Positions 16,801 to 25,144 of a stretch of 64,000 nucleotides of DNA are shown here, piece by piece. The stretch spans positions 31,046 through 95,045 of the forward strand of contig CBDDLJ010000012.1 of NCBI GenBank assembly GCA_965230635.1, given 5' to 3'. The first letter of the stretch is position 1. Every line of letters starts with the position of its first letter. The notes beneath the pieces were generated by a model, which worked only from the letters and a program-made list of their open reading frames with translations, searched no databases and had not been told where the DNA came from. The DNA comes from CBDDLJ01 sp965230635. GTDB taxonomy: Bacteria > Pseudomonadota > Gammaproteobacteria > UBA1113. A program made the position numbers and the translations under genes.

Positions 16801-18592
16801 ACAACGGCCTAATCTACTATACTTTTATCAAAGTTTGAAGAAGAATCTATGGCAGATCCTTGATTCTTTCGTTGCTGTTGGTAGTCGAAACCAGGCACGT
16901 TGGCGTTCAACTTGGGAAAGATTAGCATTAGTTGCAAGTGATTTTATTCCCCCTCCATTTAGTGGCGTAGCTAAAGGATTACTTAATATGTATAATTTTG
17001 ATATGACTGTTCGCATGGACCAAGTCATATCTAAGATGGAGCCTAGTCACATAGGTATGGATATCCTATGTGAAACGGTCGCTCGTGAGCTAACGGCTCG
17101 CTATGAAGAGCAAATCCAATATCTAGGCAAACCAAAATATGGCTGGTTATTGGCATTGTGTGCAGTTCATCAAATTACTGAATTTTTATTGCGGGAATTT
17201 GCTCGTGAGGATGGCCAAGTGCCAACTGTTCCTACCACTGATCAACAAACAGGGCTGTATCAACGACTCATAGATGCAGTTACTTATAAACCAAAAAATA
17301 TTCGTGAGCACGCTATTCATGAGAGTGGTAGTTGTTTACGTAAATTACTTCACATTATTAGCAAGAAAACCACAGGTGACTTAAAATCTGCATTGGATAT
17401 TTTACATATTCCTCGTAGCAAGCTAAAGAACCAAATACAAGAAACATGGGATACAAATAGTGTTTTTAGTGAGCCAGGATTAAAATTACGAGTGAATCAA
17501 GGAGGTATAAGTCGCATTTTATACATGACGAAAAAAACAGCCCGCCCCGAAAAATATGGTTATCGTTTCCACCGCAGTTGGACGTTAGAAGTTGCTCAAC
17601 ATCATGGTTGGGAGGAAATACCACAGCGGGATAATACCACTGTACCAGCAATCACTGAATCGTTGCTCATGACGGAATGGGATAATGTTTCTGATTTGCA
17701 GACACCAGCGGAGCAACAGTGGCAAGAAAAACGATTACGAGACTGGTTTGAGCAAGAAAAAGGTGCGTATGAAATAGCCGTATCAAAGCTTAATGAAGAG
17801 GTTGATGAGCGGATTGAAAAATCTCAAGTACAAATAACAAGTATTGAAACTAAACAACAAAAAATGCAACAGCAAATTGATCAACTTACGTCCTTATTAA
17901 AGGAAAAACACAAACAAAATGATGAAGACACTAAAAAAGCTAATCGTCGAAAGCTGTGTCATTTAAAACAACAGCGAAAGCAATTAGCCAAAGAACACCA
18001 ACACTATATTGAACAATTAAAAAGTGACCAAGCAATAAAATCCCGGACTTTGCAAGATAAATTGAAACAAGCGCAGGAGGCTGTAAGAATTCAAGAGCAA
18101 GCAATGCTTGTGCAAAGACAACACCATGAACAGCAGTTTGTTAGTATGAAACAGGAAATAAATCATTTTAAGGATTTAGCGCAACAGAATATGCGGCGCC
18201 CATTCGTAGAGTCTGTTTCATCAAAGCTATCTGAAGAAGCAAATCAGCTTAAAACTCAAGTTGCTCAATATGAAAAGCAATTAGTTTCTTATCAGACATT
18301 ATGCGCACAGCAAACGGGAATTATTGGTAATTTGCAAATGCAATTAGACAAAGCTACCGGAGATATTCAACAGTTGGTACAGAGATTAACAAACCTAGAA
18401 AAATTGCCAGTAGAGTTAGCAGAGCAGAAACAAATAATAAATGAAATGCATACAAAATTAGAATACAATGAGCAACAGTTAAATTCACTGCAAGTAACTG
18501 ACCTCCAAGAAACATCGGGCAGCAACTCGCAAGCTCTATCCGACTACGACAAGAATTCGAGTTCTGCTCCTAAACCTGGGTTTTTCAGCTAA
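13880..18592 (+). CDS. Giant LRR / coiled-coil protein, 1570 residues
   Basis: AGGGAGG upstream sets the ATG. Residues about 50-670 are RNI-type leucine-rich repeats, clear at 70-170 (LDLRRNKISDVGAQHLSEAL) and 515-665 (INLYNNQISDKGVQALAEFL), with a degenerate stretch between. Residues about 805-865 look ankyrin-like (IAKALIEHRAADLKATN, then GLTALEYAKQQ). About 875-950 is a coiled coil. A globular region at about 955-1290 (for example RWRSTWERLALVASDFIPPP) is unknown to me. About 1295-1535 is a long glutamine-rich coiled coil. The tail SSSAPKPGFFS is polar with late aromatic residues, as in some type IV secretion signals. No signal peptide or membrane segment is seen. NLR-like repeats joined to coiled coils suggest a host-interacting scaffold; the role is inference. 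Confidence 0.8.
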   Translation: MVLTAKVKDAIANISKDPFEHAKWCRHTYFRTFIASPSKKNNLILSLCACEADDKDAEALASAIKKNVNCNVLDLRRNKISDVGAQHLSEALKTNTDIKIINLSGNLIGDIGARYLAEALKVNKSIKELDLSNNVINDLGAQAFLEALEIGTSLIDLNLKRNEISDAYAETFRRKLREIWEYKKALLTINKIKSNSTEKIKFWSNETLYKEMSKVFVNALKLNTSVTEITVPNNISEQEARYLVDVLKVNQTVTIIDLLHAHEVSLKLKRIIGNICNYNYIRPVTQKIKNNSIQELDISFPRENQGTKQGMRVLVRALKNNTSITKITIDDRKYTLGAEIDTESMVIIFKALETNTTVTDLNINVHKVNDESLTALAAMLKVNSGIVKIYLENNSSFITKDGINTLIKALEVNYQITKVSGLTYSVDNMSESQYRHIFQLTKRNYFRSVAKKIWTNSIEKVCLIAMRSEDQLSSADLQYFINALESNTSVTEWTMDRVRLGSTGAKLLAERLKHHPSLKKLFLLGTQIGDDGAIVLFEALKFSRSIVEINLYNNQISDKGVQALAEFLECNSTLTAVDLEMNNISDVGAQLLGLALRKNVSLTMLKLPCNQIGNQGAIQLITNGVLNRLDLRRNNITFTAAYALTQHATLDYLDLNENRINVAECKVLRQNCKVQSLHLSPIATIDRKFFQISGCRWHKSLVQATYSDYDNGRGDLIIQNAIQNQNAWRIVDKMGDEKRKCELINLIYQNRFKHPGFDVFQVPGIDPDEYWSGRNYEKRRRSTTIFTQEANERQLIFAEADRKQALHEAISSKPCDIRLNNEAIAKALIEHRAADLKATNYLGLTALEYAKQQQCSEAFIQFLETNLCKSNEEENEDLLNEHENIDLLAQFTSDIRSELGKLDVLAEQSKQHEAMIFHLQSKIEATSQDQKSDQEEIKKLNEKLEKYKQSQGNNQLTRQYMLHQYNPSHLKYIQQRPNLLYFYQSLKKNLWQILDSFVAVGSRNQARWRSTWERLALVASDFIPPPFSGVAKGLLNMYNFDMTVRMDQVISKMEPSHIGMDILCETVARELTARYEEQIQYLGKPKYGWLLALCAVHQITEFLLREFAREDGQVPTVPTTDQQTGLYQRLIDAVTYKPKNIREHAIHESGSCLRKLLHIISKKTTGDLKSALDILHIPRSKLKNQIQETWDTNSVFSEPGLKLRVNQGGISRILYMTKKTARPEKYGYRFHRSWTLEVAQHHGWEEIPQRDNTTVPAITESLLMTEWDNVSDLQTPAEQQWQEKRLRDWFEQEKGAYEIAVSKLNEEVDERIEKSQVQITSIETKQQKMQQQIDQLTSLLKEKHKQNDEDTKKANRRKLCHLKQQRKQLAKEHQHYIEQLKSDQAIKSRTLQDKLKQAQEAVRIQEQAMLVQRQHHEQQFVSMKQEINHFKDLAQQNMRRPFVESVSSKLSEEANQLKTQVAQYEKQLVSYQTLCAQQTGIIGNLQMQLDKATGDIQQLVQRLTNLEKLPVELAEQKQIINEMHTKLEYNEQQLNSLQVTDLQETSGSNSQALSDYDKNSSSAPKPGFFS

Positions 18593-18944
18593 TGTAGAAA
18601 TTCATCAGCTGGCTCTAAGCTTGCTCAAAAATGATCAAATTTAAATTTTGCTATAATAAATGATAGAATGAGGTTTGATTAACGCGAATTTACAGCAAAA
18701 TTTGGATTTGATCACGACGGAATTGGAGTAGTTCCCTGTGTTTTGATATCTGAATTTGCTGGTAACTTTACAGGATCTTGGCTGACTGAGAGATATCTGA
18801 CAGGTAGAGTAGTAGGAGAATGGCAAGTAATGCGCTAGAAAAGGGAGAGAGTATTTTCAAAAATAACGGAATTAATTGAGGTTATACGTCAATGATGTAG
18901 TAAGTAGCAGGAAATTATCAAAGAATAAAAACATTAAATTGATA
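18593..18944. other. Intergenic region with a 20-bp imperfect inverted repeat
   Basis: No gene is supported here. The main structure is the inverted repeat described separately at 18633-18713, lying just past the end of the giant LRR gene. Confidence 0.45.
18633..18713. repeat. 20-bp inverted repeat (18 of 20 matching), 41-base interval
   Basis: The left arm 18633-18652 (GATCAAATTTAAATTTTGCT) and right arm 18694-18713 (AGCAAAATTTGGATTTGATC) are complementary at 18 of 20 positions. Complementarity stops sharply at both outer ends (GATC). It could be a transcription terminator stem for the preceding gene, or the terminal repeats of a miniature element. Confidence 0.6.
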
Positions 18945-19265
18945 TCATGAGGCGGTTCTTGAAAATTTGACAATCGCATAGGCAGGCGTCTCATAAGGAT
19001 GACTATTTTTTAAAGCATGGATAACAGCAGATAAATCATCAGCTTGGCACAGTGTTTCTACTTTATATTCAGAAACCATTTCTATTTTATTTTGCTCACC
19101 AATAAAAGGCTTGCTTCCAGCTAGTGGTCTAAATTGCCCTTGTCCTAGGCATTCCCAACTACAGCAATCATAACCTTGGTATTTTCCAGCGCCAGCAGCA
19201 AAAATAGCCGCTTTAACTTGTTCTTTGTGGCTTTCAGGGACGTAAAATGAGATTTGAAAAAGCAT
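18945..19265 (-). CDS. YqfO/NIF3-like small protein
   Basis: The 106-residue protein starts MLFQISFYVPESHKEQVKAA and contains FAAGAGKYQGYDCCSWE, GQFRPLAGSKPFIG, KVETLC and LKNSHPYETPAYAIV. These are the hallmarks of the YqfO-type domain, the PII-like insertion found alone or inside NIF3-family metal-binding proteins; HPYETPAY is diagnostic. The stand-alone form is common in gammaproteobacteria and has no firmly established role. AGAGA lies before the ATG. It is flanked by noncoding DNA on both sides, so it is probably a single-gene unit. Confidence 0.85.
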   Translation of the reverse strand: MLFQISFYVPESHKEQVKAAIFAAGAGKYQGYDCCSWECLGQGQFRPLAGSKPFIGEQNKIEMVSEYKVETLCQADDLSAVIHALKNSHPYETPAYAIVKFSRTAS

Positions 19266-19372
19266 TGTTTTCTCTCTGTTTGCTTAATAATGGGTATTAA
19301 TCTAGCAAAAAGTACTGTATGAGTCAATTTTGGTTAAAAATATAACAAAAACAAAGAAAAATTTCCTTTATT

Positions 19373-19389
19373 TTTAATAATATGTTAGT
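19373..19389 (+). promoter_or_regulatory. Weak PmrA-box-like direct repeat
   Basis: TTTAAT (19373-19378) and GTTAGT (19384-19389) are spaced 11 bases apart, resembling the site before the gene at 32983, where the last half-site is CTTAGT. It lies 90 bases upstream of the next start. The second half-site departs from consensus, so this is only suggestive. Confidence 0.25.
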
Positions 19390-19478
19390 ATTTTTACCAT
19401 AGCTTTGAAAAAGCTGCCAATAATTTAAGAATAAGCATATTTTATGTTTATATATTAAACAGAAAGAGGGTGAGTATT

Positions 19479-20519
19479 ATGACATCTCAACTGCTAACAC
19501 AATTGATAAAACAAAAAAAATGCAGTGTGTTTAAAGATCAAGCACAGCAGTTTGAATTTAATTTCTTATACAATGAAGCTAACAATACGCTACATTTAGA
19601 GGGACAAGAGCCAGAACTAAAAACAGATTATGATTTTGCTTCTGCCAACGAAGCATTTGATAAGTTTATTTCTATTATACAGGCAGAAGACAGCAATATT
19701 GAAGCAGACCACTTCATTAGAAAAGAGAAAAAATTAATAATTCATGAGGATTTGTTAAAAAAATATCAGCTTAAATCTCAAAATGCTGATGATGCTAGTG
19801 CTAGACAAAGCAAATCATCTACCGATATAGTCGAACAAATGATAAATATGGGGCTTTGCAGTAATGTAACAAGCCAAGCAAAGAGGCAACGCTCTTTATC
19901 GAATACTTCTTATTTTTCAAATAAAAATGCGGATAATCCAGAAAATAATCTGCAAGGGCGACATCGTAGCATTTCTCTACAAGAAAAAGTATCATCTAAA
20001 TTACCTTATCATGTGTTAACAACTGAGAAGCAATTAACAGATTTAACCACAAAGTTAGAGGAACGTGGATATAATGTTGTAACAAAAGCTGTTGCAGTAG
20101 GACAGAAGACAATAACAGTAAGTGATAAGCGAAATAATGCAATATATGTCACTATCGAAACCAGTGAAAGACTGGGTGATGTAGTGAATATTGATATCAA
20201 AGAAGACGATGATACTTATCAGCGAGCAAGTAAAATGGATGCGTTTGCTGAATGTAATCAACTTCTCTTTAATGAAGTTAGTGAAGAAAAGCGAGCAAAT
20301 TTAGTAATTGAGTTAGTTGATGCAGCTAATATACATGAAATTGCTGAAGCAGCACATGCTTGCTTAAAGAAAGATCTTCCTATCTCTCTTGCAAAAAAAT
20401 GGTTGGATAAAGAAGAGCAATTTATTAAAATCTTAAAAGAATTAGATCAAACAAGCTATGAGAAATATCATAAGATTTCACAAGAAGAACAGATGACACA
20501 TATTGGCTGTGGTGCTTAA
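19479..20519 (+). CDS. Hypothetical protein, 346 residues, related in layout to the gene at 21222
   Basis: A GTG at 19470 is in frame, but AGAGGG at 19465-19470 is correctly spaced for the ATG at 19479, which I chose. The N-terminal about 100 residues (QQFEFNFLYNEANN, later IHEDLLKKYQL) resemble in pattern the N-terminus of the protein at 21222 (QQEFNIILNNESD). A disordered serine-rich linker follows, then a domain of about 150 residues containing KAVAVGQKTITVSDKRNN and a helical C-terminus. I recognise no known family. There is no signal peptide or membrane segment. It heads a cluster of acidic orphan genes and may be a secreted protein, by context only. Confidence 0.65.
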   Translation: MTSQLLTQLIKQKKCSVFKDQAQQFEFNFLYNEANNTLHLEGQEPELKTDYDFASANEAFDKFISIIQAEDSNIEADHFIRKEKKLIIHEDLLKKYQLKSQNADDASARQSKSSTDIVEQMINMGLCSNVTSQAKRQRSLSNTSYFSNKNADNPENNLQGRHRSISLQEKVSSKLPYHVLTTEKQLTDLTTKLEERGYNVVTKAVAVGQKTITVSDKRNNAIYVTIETSERLGDVVNIDIKEDDDTYQRASKMDAFAECNQLLFNEVSEEKRANLVIELVDAANIHEIAEAAHACLKKDLPISLAKKWLDKEEQFIKILKELDQTSYEKYHKISQEEQMTHIGCGA

Positions 20520-20569
20520 TTTTGTTAGATTGATGCTAATAATCCAGCAATTTAATCATATGCCAGAGA

Positions 20570-21071
20570 GTGTTGTTTATATCAATTGATGAAAAAAATA
20601 AAAACAGTCATGCTTTAGTTACACAATTGGGTGTAAAAGAACCTAAATCACCTATTATTTCTCCAGATATTCAAGCGAATACTGCGAGGCAAAGAGACAA
20701 TACTATTAAAAACAAAAAACCATTAATTGTTGCCAAAGTACAAAAAGGCTTGCTTGAAAACAAACAGTTTATTACTGCATTACAACACAGTGTTGAAGCT
20801 ATTGATTCAATCATTACATTTAACCAAAAAACTAAATGTAAATCAAAAGAAGTTTCAAGCCGAGTTTAAAGCGGTTGTTGGTGATGATAATTATGAAGAT
20901 ACGCTTAACACATTTAAACAGCGAGCAATAAAACTCACGAAAATGATGCCGCAATATAAACAATTATCTAATCATCCCACCACAAAAACAGCAGCATCCA
21001 ACAAGCTGTCTAATATGTCTAAAATAGATAAAAGCAAAAATGAACGTAGTCCACCTCTTAAAATAAGTTAA
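20570..21071 (+). pseudogene. Frameshifted remnant of a helical orphan gene
   Basis: One frame (20570-20869) reads QKGLLENKQFITALQHSVEA and IDSIITFNQKTK, then runs into unrelated sequence. The next frame carries on from about 20850 with KKFQAEFKAVVGDDNYEDTL and QRAIKLTKMMPQYKQL before a stop at 21069-21071. Joining them gives one continuous helical, lysine-rich protein, so a single-base shift near 20840-20855 has broken the gene. It lacks a good start codon or ribosome site, only TTG being available, which also fits decay. Function unknown. Confidence 0.45.
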
Positions 21072-21117
21072 TATTTCTTAAGCTTTTCTTAAGTACTAGC
21101 AAGAAATAGTTATCACT
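21068..21117 (+). promoter_or_regulatory. PmrA-box-like triple repeat with -10
   Basis: CTTAAG (21078-21083), five bases, CTTAAG (21089-21094) exactly fits YTTAAK-N5-YTTAAK, the PmrA operator pattern. A further half-site, GTTAAT, lies one turn upstream at 21068-21073. TATCAC at 21112-21117 is a possible -10, placing the box over the -35. It is 128 bases before the gene at 21222. CTTAAG is itself a palindrome, so a weak hairpin terminator for the upstream remnant is the alternative. Confidence 0.45.
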
Positions 21118-21221
21118 AGCCTCATGCAAAAAAAAAATAGCTAGATATTCATAATATCTTAATATTTATAACCTATTATGTATTTATGAAGCAATAAAGC
21201 AATTTTGTTAAGAGGAACATA

Positions 21222-23846
21222 ATGGGAATTTTGACTGGGGATGCTATCAAAAAAATAACAGAAATTATTCATGAGGGAGAAGATCAGCAGGAATTCAATA
21301 TTATACTGAATAATGAATCTGACTCCAAGCAAGCTATTGATCTAACTGTGAATTTTAATAAAAAAGCAGGATGGTTCCGTTTGGCAGCTAAAAATCATAA
21401 TGAAAGTGATGACTTGAGAAGTATATACCAAAAAATTGCAGAAGAGCTTAATGAAAACTTTGATTTGGACAAAGAAGCACACGTCACTGTAGATGAAAAT
21501 GAAATAAAAATTGGGAGTGACGCTATTGCTGAAATAAAAAAAATATCGAATAAAAATGATGACCTGAGTATCACATCATTCCCACCTTATGTGCCTGTCG
21601 ACCAAAAAAAAACATCAGCTGATGATGCCCAGAGCATTACTTTTTTTTCTCCTCATTCATCTGATGAAGAACCTCAAGTTGAGGATAAAACTGAGTCTGT
21701 GGTGACGGCCTCTGAACAATCAGATTCTTTTGAAAAACCAGATAACGAAGATCATATAGAAAATAGTTCATATATAAACAATGATGCTGAGAAAGAATAT
21801 AACGATGATATAGATAATGTGTCTCATATGGATGATGCTGGCTATGTCTTTGATGTGGATAATGCAGATAATGTTTCTGGCGAGAATCATTTAGGTGATG
21901 ATGTCGATAAGAATGAAGATGATAATACAGGCAATGTTGTTGATCAGGATAATGCAAATGATATTTTTGGCAAAGATGACGAAAGTCATGTTATCAATAT
22001 AGATAATGCCTCTGCTGAGGATGATTCAGATGACACTCTTGATATCGATGAAGACAACAATGACTCTAAAGTAGATAATGTAAGCAACGCTGCTGATGGA
22101 AATAATGTCAATGATATCTCTGACGAAGATGACGCAAATGATGTTGTTAATGCAGATATTTTAAATAGTGCAGATAGTTTCTATAACGATAACGATTCAG
22201 GCAACACTTTTGATATCAATGAAGATAGCAATGACTCTAAGGTAGATAATATAAGCAGCATTACTGATGAAAATAATGTCAATGATATCTCTGAAAAAGA
22301 TGGTACAAGTAATGTTTCCAATGCAGATATTTTAAATAGCGCAGATAGTTTCTATAACGATAACGATTCAGGTGACACTTTTGATATCGATGAAGATAGC
22401 AATGACTCTAAGGTAGATAATATAAGCAACATTACTGATGAAAATAATGTCAATGATATCTCTGAAAAAGATGGTACAAGTAATGTTTCCAATGCAGATG
22501 TTTTAAATAGTGCAGATAGTTTCTATAAAGATTCAGGTGACACTTTTGATATAGATGAAGATAACAATGACTCTAAGGTAGATAATATAAGCAACATTAC
22601 TGATAAAAATAATGTCAATAATATCTCTGAAAAAAATGGTACAAGTAATGTTTCCAATGCAGATGCTTTAAATAGTGCAGATAGTTTCTATAACGATAAC
22701 GATTCAGGTGGCACTTTTGATATCGATCAAGAGAATAATGACTTTAACGTGGATAATGCAAGCAACGTTGCTGATGAGAACAATATAGATAATGTCTCTA
22801 GCAAAAATGATTCGGCTGATGATCTTGATATGGTTAACAATGACGATGTCTCTAAGGTGGGTGGTAAAAGTAGCGTTGATGATGAGGATGATCTAGATGA
22901 TATCTTTGATGTGGATGATAGAGAAGATATTTTTAATAAAAATGATGCTTTCGCTAAAGACAACGCAGATAATCCATCAAGAAATAGTATTGCCAAGATT
23001 AAACAAAGTCTATCTCAGAAAAATATGGCTTCAGCGCATGCTATTTTGCGCGAGCAAGATAGACAGTTAGAGAAGGATAACCAAGTTTTAAATAAGGATG
23101 AATTTTCTAAAGCTGAAGTTGAGGATGTTAAGCTGATAGCAAGATTAGCGATTAAAGATAATGAAGACGTTGCTCCTGCAGTAGAAAGTAAAGAAACAGC
23201 GTCTGCTGTAGAATTGTTTACAGATGATATTATTCATAATATCAGTTCGTTAGCCAATGGCGAGGTTAAAAATCTTCACTATATCACTGAGCCATCCGAT
23301 AGCTTACAAGTAGTTCACGTTACAGAGTTGGATGGAGGAGAAAAAATTAACCAGGTGTTGTTAGAGTGTCATCATTTACAAAAAAATCATGAGAGTTCTA
23401 GAGAAATACAAATGCCTCTAACTGTTGGTGATGATCTTCGTGAACTACAGCGTGATGTGTTTATTGCCAGCTTACAGGGCGCAAATATGGATTCTATTGA
23501 GTTAGATATCAATAGTGCCTCTATAACGGCAGGCAACTTTCAAGAATTACTCACCGTCATAGATGACGCATTTAAAAATAATATTGAAATAAAATTGGGG
23601 CCCAATGTAATCAAAGAGCAAAGTGCTTTTGCTAAAGCTAGTAAAAATTATGTTAATAACAATACTGATATGAATAATCAACAGCGTTCTCATTTTATTG
23701 CTAAGCTGGATAAGCTAACCAATACTGAGCAAAAAGCAGATAAGTCTAAGGGGAGCTTAGGCAGAAAAATGGCTGCCGCTAAAACGCCGCCTTATAGTAA
23801 AGATGAGCGTTTAACTGCACCTACAAGTAGTTATCGATCAAGATAG
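21222..23846 (+). CDS. Very acidic Asp/Asn-rich repeat protein, 874 residues
   Basis: AAGAGG precedes the ATG. The N-terminal about 105 residues form a small alpha/beta-like domain (AIKKITEIIHEGEDQQEFN). Residues about 130-590 are low-complexity and dominated by aspartate, asparagine, serine and valine. They include four copies of a 57-residue unit starting NSADSFYNDNDSG and containing NDSKVDNIS and NNVNDIS. Residues about 600-850 are globular again, with LQGANMDSIELDINSASITA and FKNNIEIKLGPNVIKEQ, echoing the N-terminal domain. The tail is basic and polar, ending SSYRSR. There is no signal peptide. The acidic array might bind calcium or basic surfaces, but its spacing is not a recognised calcium motif. 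Family unknown. Confidence 0.7.
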   Translation: MGILTGDAIKKITEIIHEGEDQQEFNIILNNESDSKQAIDLTVNFNKKAGWFRLAAKNHNESDDLRSIYQKIAEELNENFDLDKEAHVTVDENEIKIGSDAIAEIKKISNKNDDLSITSFPPYVPVDQKKTSADDAQSITFFSPHSSDEEPQVEDKTESVVTASEQSDSFEKPDNEDHIENSSYINNDAEKEYNDDIDNVSHMDDAGYVFDVDNADNVSGENHLGDDVDKNEDDNTGNVVDQDNANDIFGKDDESHVINIDNASAEDDSDDTLDIDEDNNDSKVDNVSNAADGNNVNDISDEDDANDVVNADILNSADSFYNDNDSGNTFDINEDSNDSKVDNISSITDENNVNDISEKDGTSNVSNADILNSADSFYNDNDSGDTFDIDEDSNDSKVDNISNITDENNVNDISEKDGTSNVSNADVLNSADSFYKDSGDTFDIDEDNNDSKVDNISNITDKNNVNNISEKNGTSNVSNADALNSADSFYNDNDSGGTFDIDQENNDFNVDNASNVADENNIDNVSSKNDSADDLDMVNNDDVSKVGGKSSVDDEDDLDDIFDVDDREDIFNKNDAFAKDNADNPSRNSIAKIKQSLSQKNMASAHAILREQDRQLEKDNQVLNKDEFSKAEVEDVKLIARLAIKDNEDVAPAVESKETASAVELFTDDIIHNISSLANGEVKNLHYITEPSDSLQVVHVTELDGGEKINQVLLECHHLQKNHESSREIQMPLTVGDDLRELQRDVFIASLQGANMDSIELDINSASITAGNFQELLTVIDDAFKNNIEIKLGPNVIKEQSAFAKASKNYVNNNTDMNNQQRSHFIAKLDKLTNTEQKADKSKGSLGRKMAAAKTPPYSKDERLTAPTSSYRSR
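22164..22790 (+). repeat. 171-bp tandem repeats inside the acidic protein gene
   Basis: Units start at AATAGTGCAGATAGTTTCTA (or AATAGCGCAG...) at 22164, 22335, 22506 and 22671. The spacings are 171, 171 and 165 bp, the third unit having lost two codons. The last unit diverges from about 22730, and a worn relative precedes the array from about 22015. Units 1 to 3 are nearly identical in DNA, so expansion is recent and copy number is probably variable between strains. Confidence 0.85.
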
Positions 23847-23883
23847 TATTCTGTCGTGTACATTATTAATAAATTGGTGAAAC

Positions 23884-23960
23884 TGGCGCCCCGGGCAGGA
23901 TTCGAACCTGCGACCTATCCCTTAGGAGGGGATCGCGCTATCCAGCTGTGCCACCGGGGC
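23884..23960 (-). tRNA. tRNA-Arg (anticodon CCT)
   Basis: The minus strand folds into a full cloverleaf: acceptor GCCCCGG/CCGGGGC with G discriminator, D arm, anticodon arm ATCCC-CTCCTAA-GGGAT giving anticodon CCT, T arm with GGTTCGAATCC, and an encoded CCA. It reads AGG codons. It lies immediately upstream of the aldolase gene on the same strand. Confidence 0.95.
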
Positions 23961-23972
23961 AAAATATCTTTT

Positions 23973-24989
23973 TTAAACGTTATTTTCCATGCTATCTTCG
24001 TATTGCCCTAATGAGGCAAATCCATTAAGCTTTGCGCGCTGCTGCAGAGCTTGTTGTGCTGCTGGAGTATTGTTTTTATTTCCTTGCCATAATTCTAGGC
24101 TAGGAGCTTGTAAAGCCCGGCCGTAGGAAAAGCTTAATTGCCAAGGTAGATTGTCATGCAATTTATTCATCTTATTTAAATGTTGTGTTGCTAATACCGC
24201 ACTTTGTCCACCAGATAAAAAATTAATCGTTGGTACTGCTGCTGGAACAGTGCGTTTTAATATTTTTACTGTTTCTAAAGCAACATCATCAATGCTGGCT
24301 TGTAATGGGCAATCACTGCCAGTAATGATCATGCTAGGTTTTAAGATGATTCCTTCTAATAATACGTCTTGTGTGAATAATTCATTAAATACAGCACGTA
24401 ATATACATTCTGAAAGCTGGGCGCAGCGTTCAATAGAGTGCGTTCCATCCATTAAGACTTCAGGCTCTACAATAGGCACTACACCTTGACTTTGGCAAAT
24501 AGCGGCGTAACGGGCAAGAGCATGTGCATTGGAATGAATGACTTGGCGAGAACAATGCTGGCTAATAGAATAAACAGCACGCCATTTGGCAAATTTTGCA
24601 CCGTTTTCTTTATATTGAATCAAACGGTCAGATAACCCATCTAAACCTTGAGTCACTTTATCACCATTTTTATTTAAATCAATCAAGCCTTTGTCTACTT
24701 TAATACCAGGGACGATACCTTGATTAGTCAATAGTTGACCAAGCGTATCAGATTGACTGCTTTTTTGTGTTAAGGTTTCTTCAAATAAGATGACACCACT
24801 AATGTGTTCATTCAACCCTGGTGTCGTAAACAGCATTTCACGGTAGTCTCGGCGGTTATTCCCTGTGTTGTTGACATTAATTGTGTCAAATCGCTTACCA
24901 ATGGTTTTTTCGCTTTCATCAGCTGCTAAAATTCCTTTACCCCGAATAGCTATTTTTTCAACAGTATTTAATAACTCCTGTCTAGACAT
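23973..24989 (-). CDS. Fructose-bisphosphate aldolase, class I
   Basis: This enzyme splits fructose-1,6-bisphosphate into two triose phosphates through a Schiff base, without metal. The 338 residues belong to the eukaryote-type class I family: GKGILAADESEKTIGKRF at the N-terminus, YREMLFTTPGLNEHISGVIL, GIVPGIKVDKGLIDL, CQSQGVVPIVEPEVLMDG, the Schiff-base lysine in EGIILKPSMIITG, and FLSGGQSAVLATQHLN. The C-terminal tail is shorter than in animal enzymes. GAGGATT precedes the ATG. Class I aldolases are less common in gammaproteobacteria than class II, so this gene may have been acquired long ago. Its stop lies 12 bases from the tRNA-Arg gene on the same strand. Confidence 0.92.
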   Translation of the reverse strand: MSRQELLNTVEKIAIRGKGILAADESEKTIGKRFDTINVNNTGNNRRDYREMLFTTPGLNEHISGVILFEETLTQKSSQSDTLGQLLTNQGIVPGIKVDKGLIDLNKNGDKVTQGLDGLSDRLIQYKENGAKFAKWRAVYSISQHCSRQVIHSNAHALARYAAICQSQGVVPIVEPEVLMDGTHSIERCAQLSECILRAVFNELFTQDVLLEGIILKPSMIITGSDCPLQASIDDVALETVKILKRTVPAAVPTINFLSGGQSAVLATQHLNKMNKLHDNLPWQLSFSYGRALQAPSLELWQGNKNNTPAAQQALQQRAKLNGFASLGQYEDSMENNV

Positions 24990-25144
24990 GTGTTAATCCT
25001 CATTCATGGTTTCAAATCTTGGCGCATAGTATATCTCTGAGTTCAGGTTAGCACAATAACTGGCAAGGCTGTATAGAAAATTAGCATTCCTTGCTTATAG
25101 AGTTAGTAGACATAAAATGCGCAAAGAGCGCAATCACTGCTGCA

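Noticed and set aside
21637..21957. 106-codon antisense His/Tyr-rich frame
   Set aside because: It is the reverse of the Asp/Asn-rich coding repeats (GAT/AAT codons read as ATC/ATT and CAT-like strings), a compositional shadow.
22164..22790. Regular repeats as a possible CRISPR array
   Set aside because: The units are 171 bp, directly contiguous, in frame and translated; there are no spacers and no cas genes.
23884..23960. tRNA-Arg as an integration site for the neighbouring accessory genes
   Set aside because: I found no partial repeat of the tRNA 3' end nearby and no integrase gene in the window.
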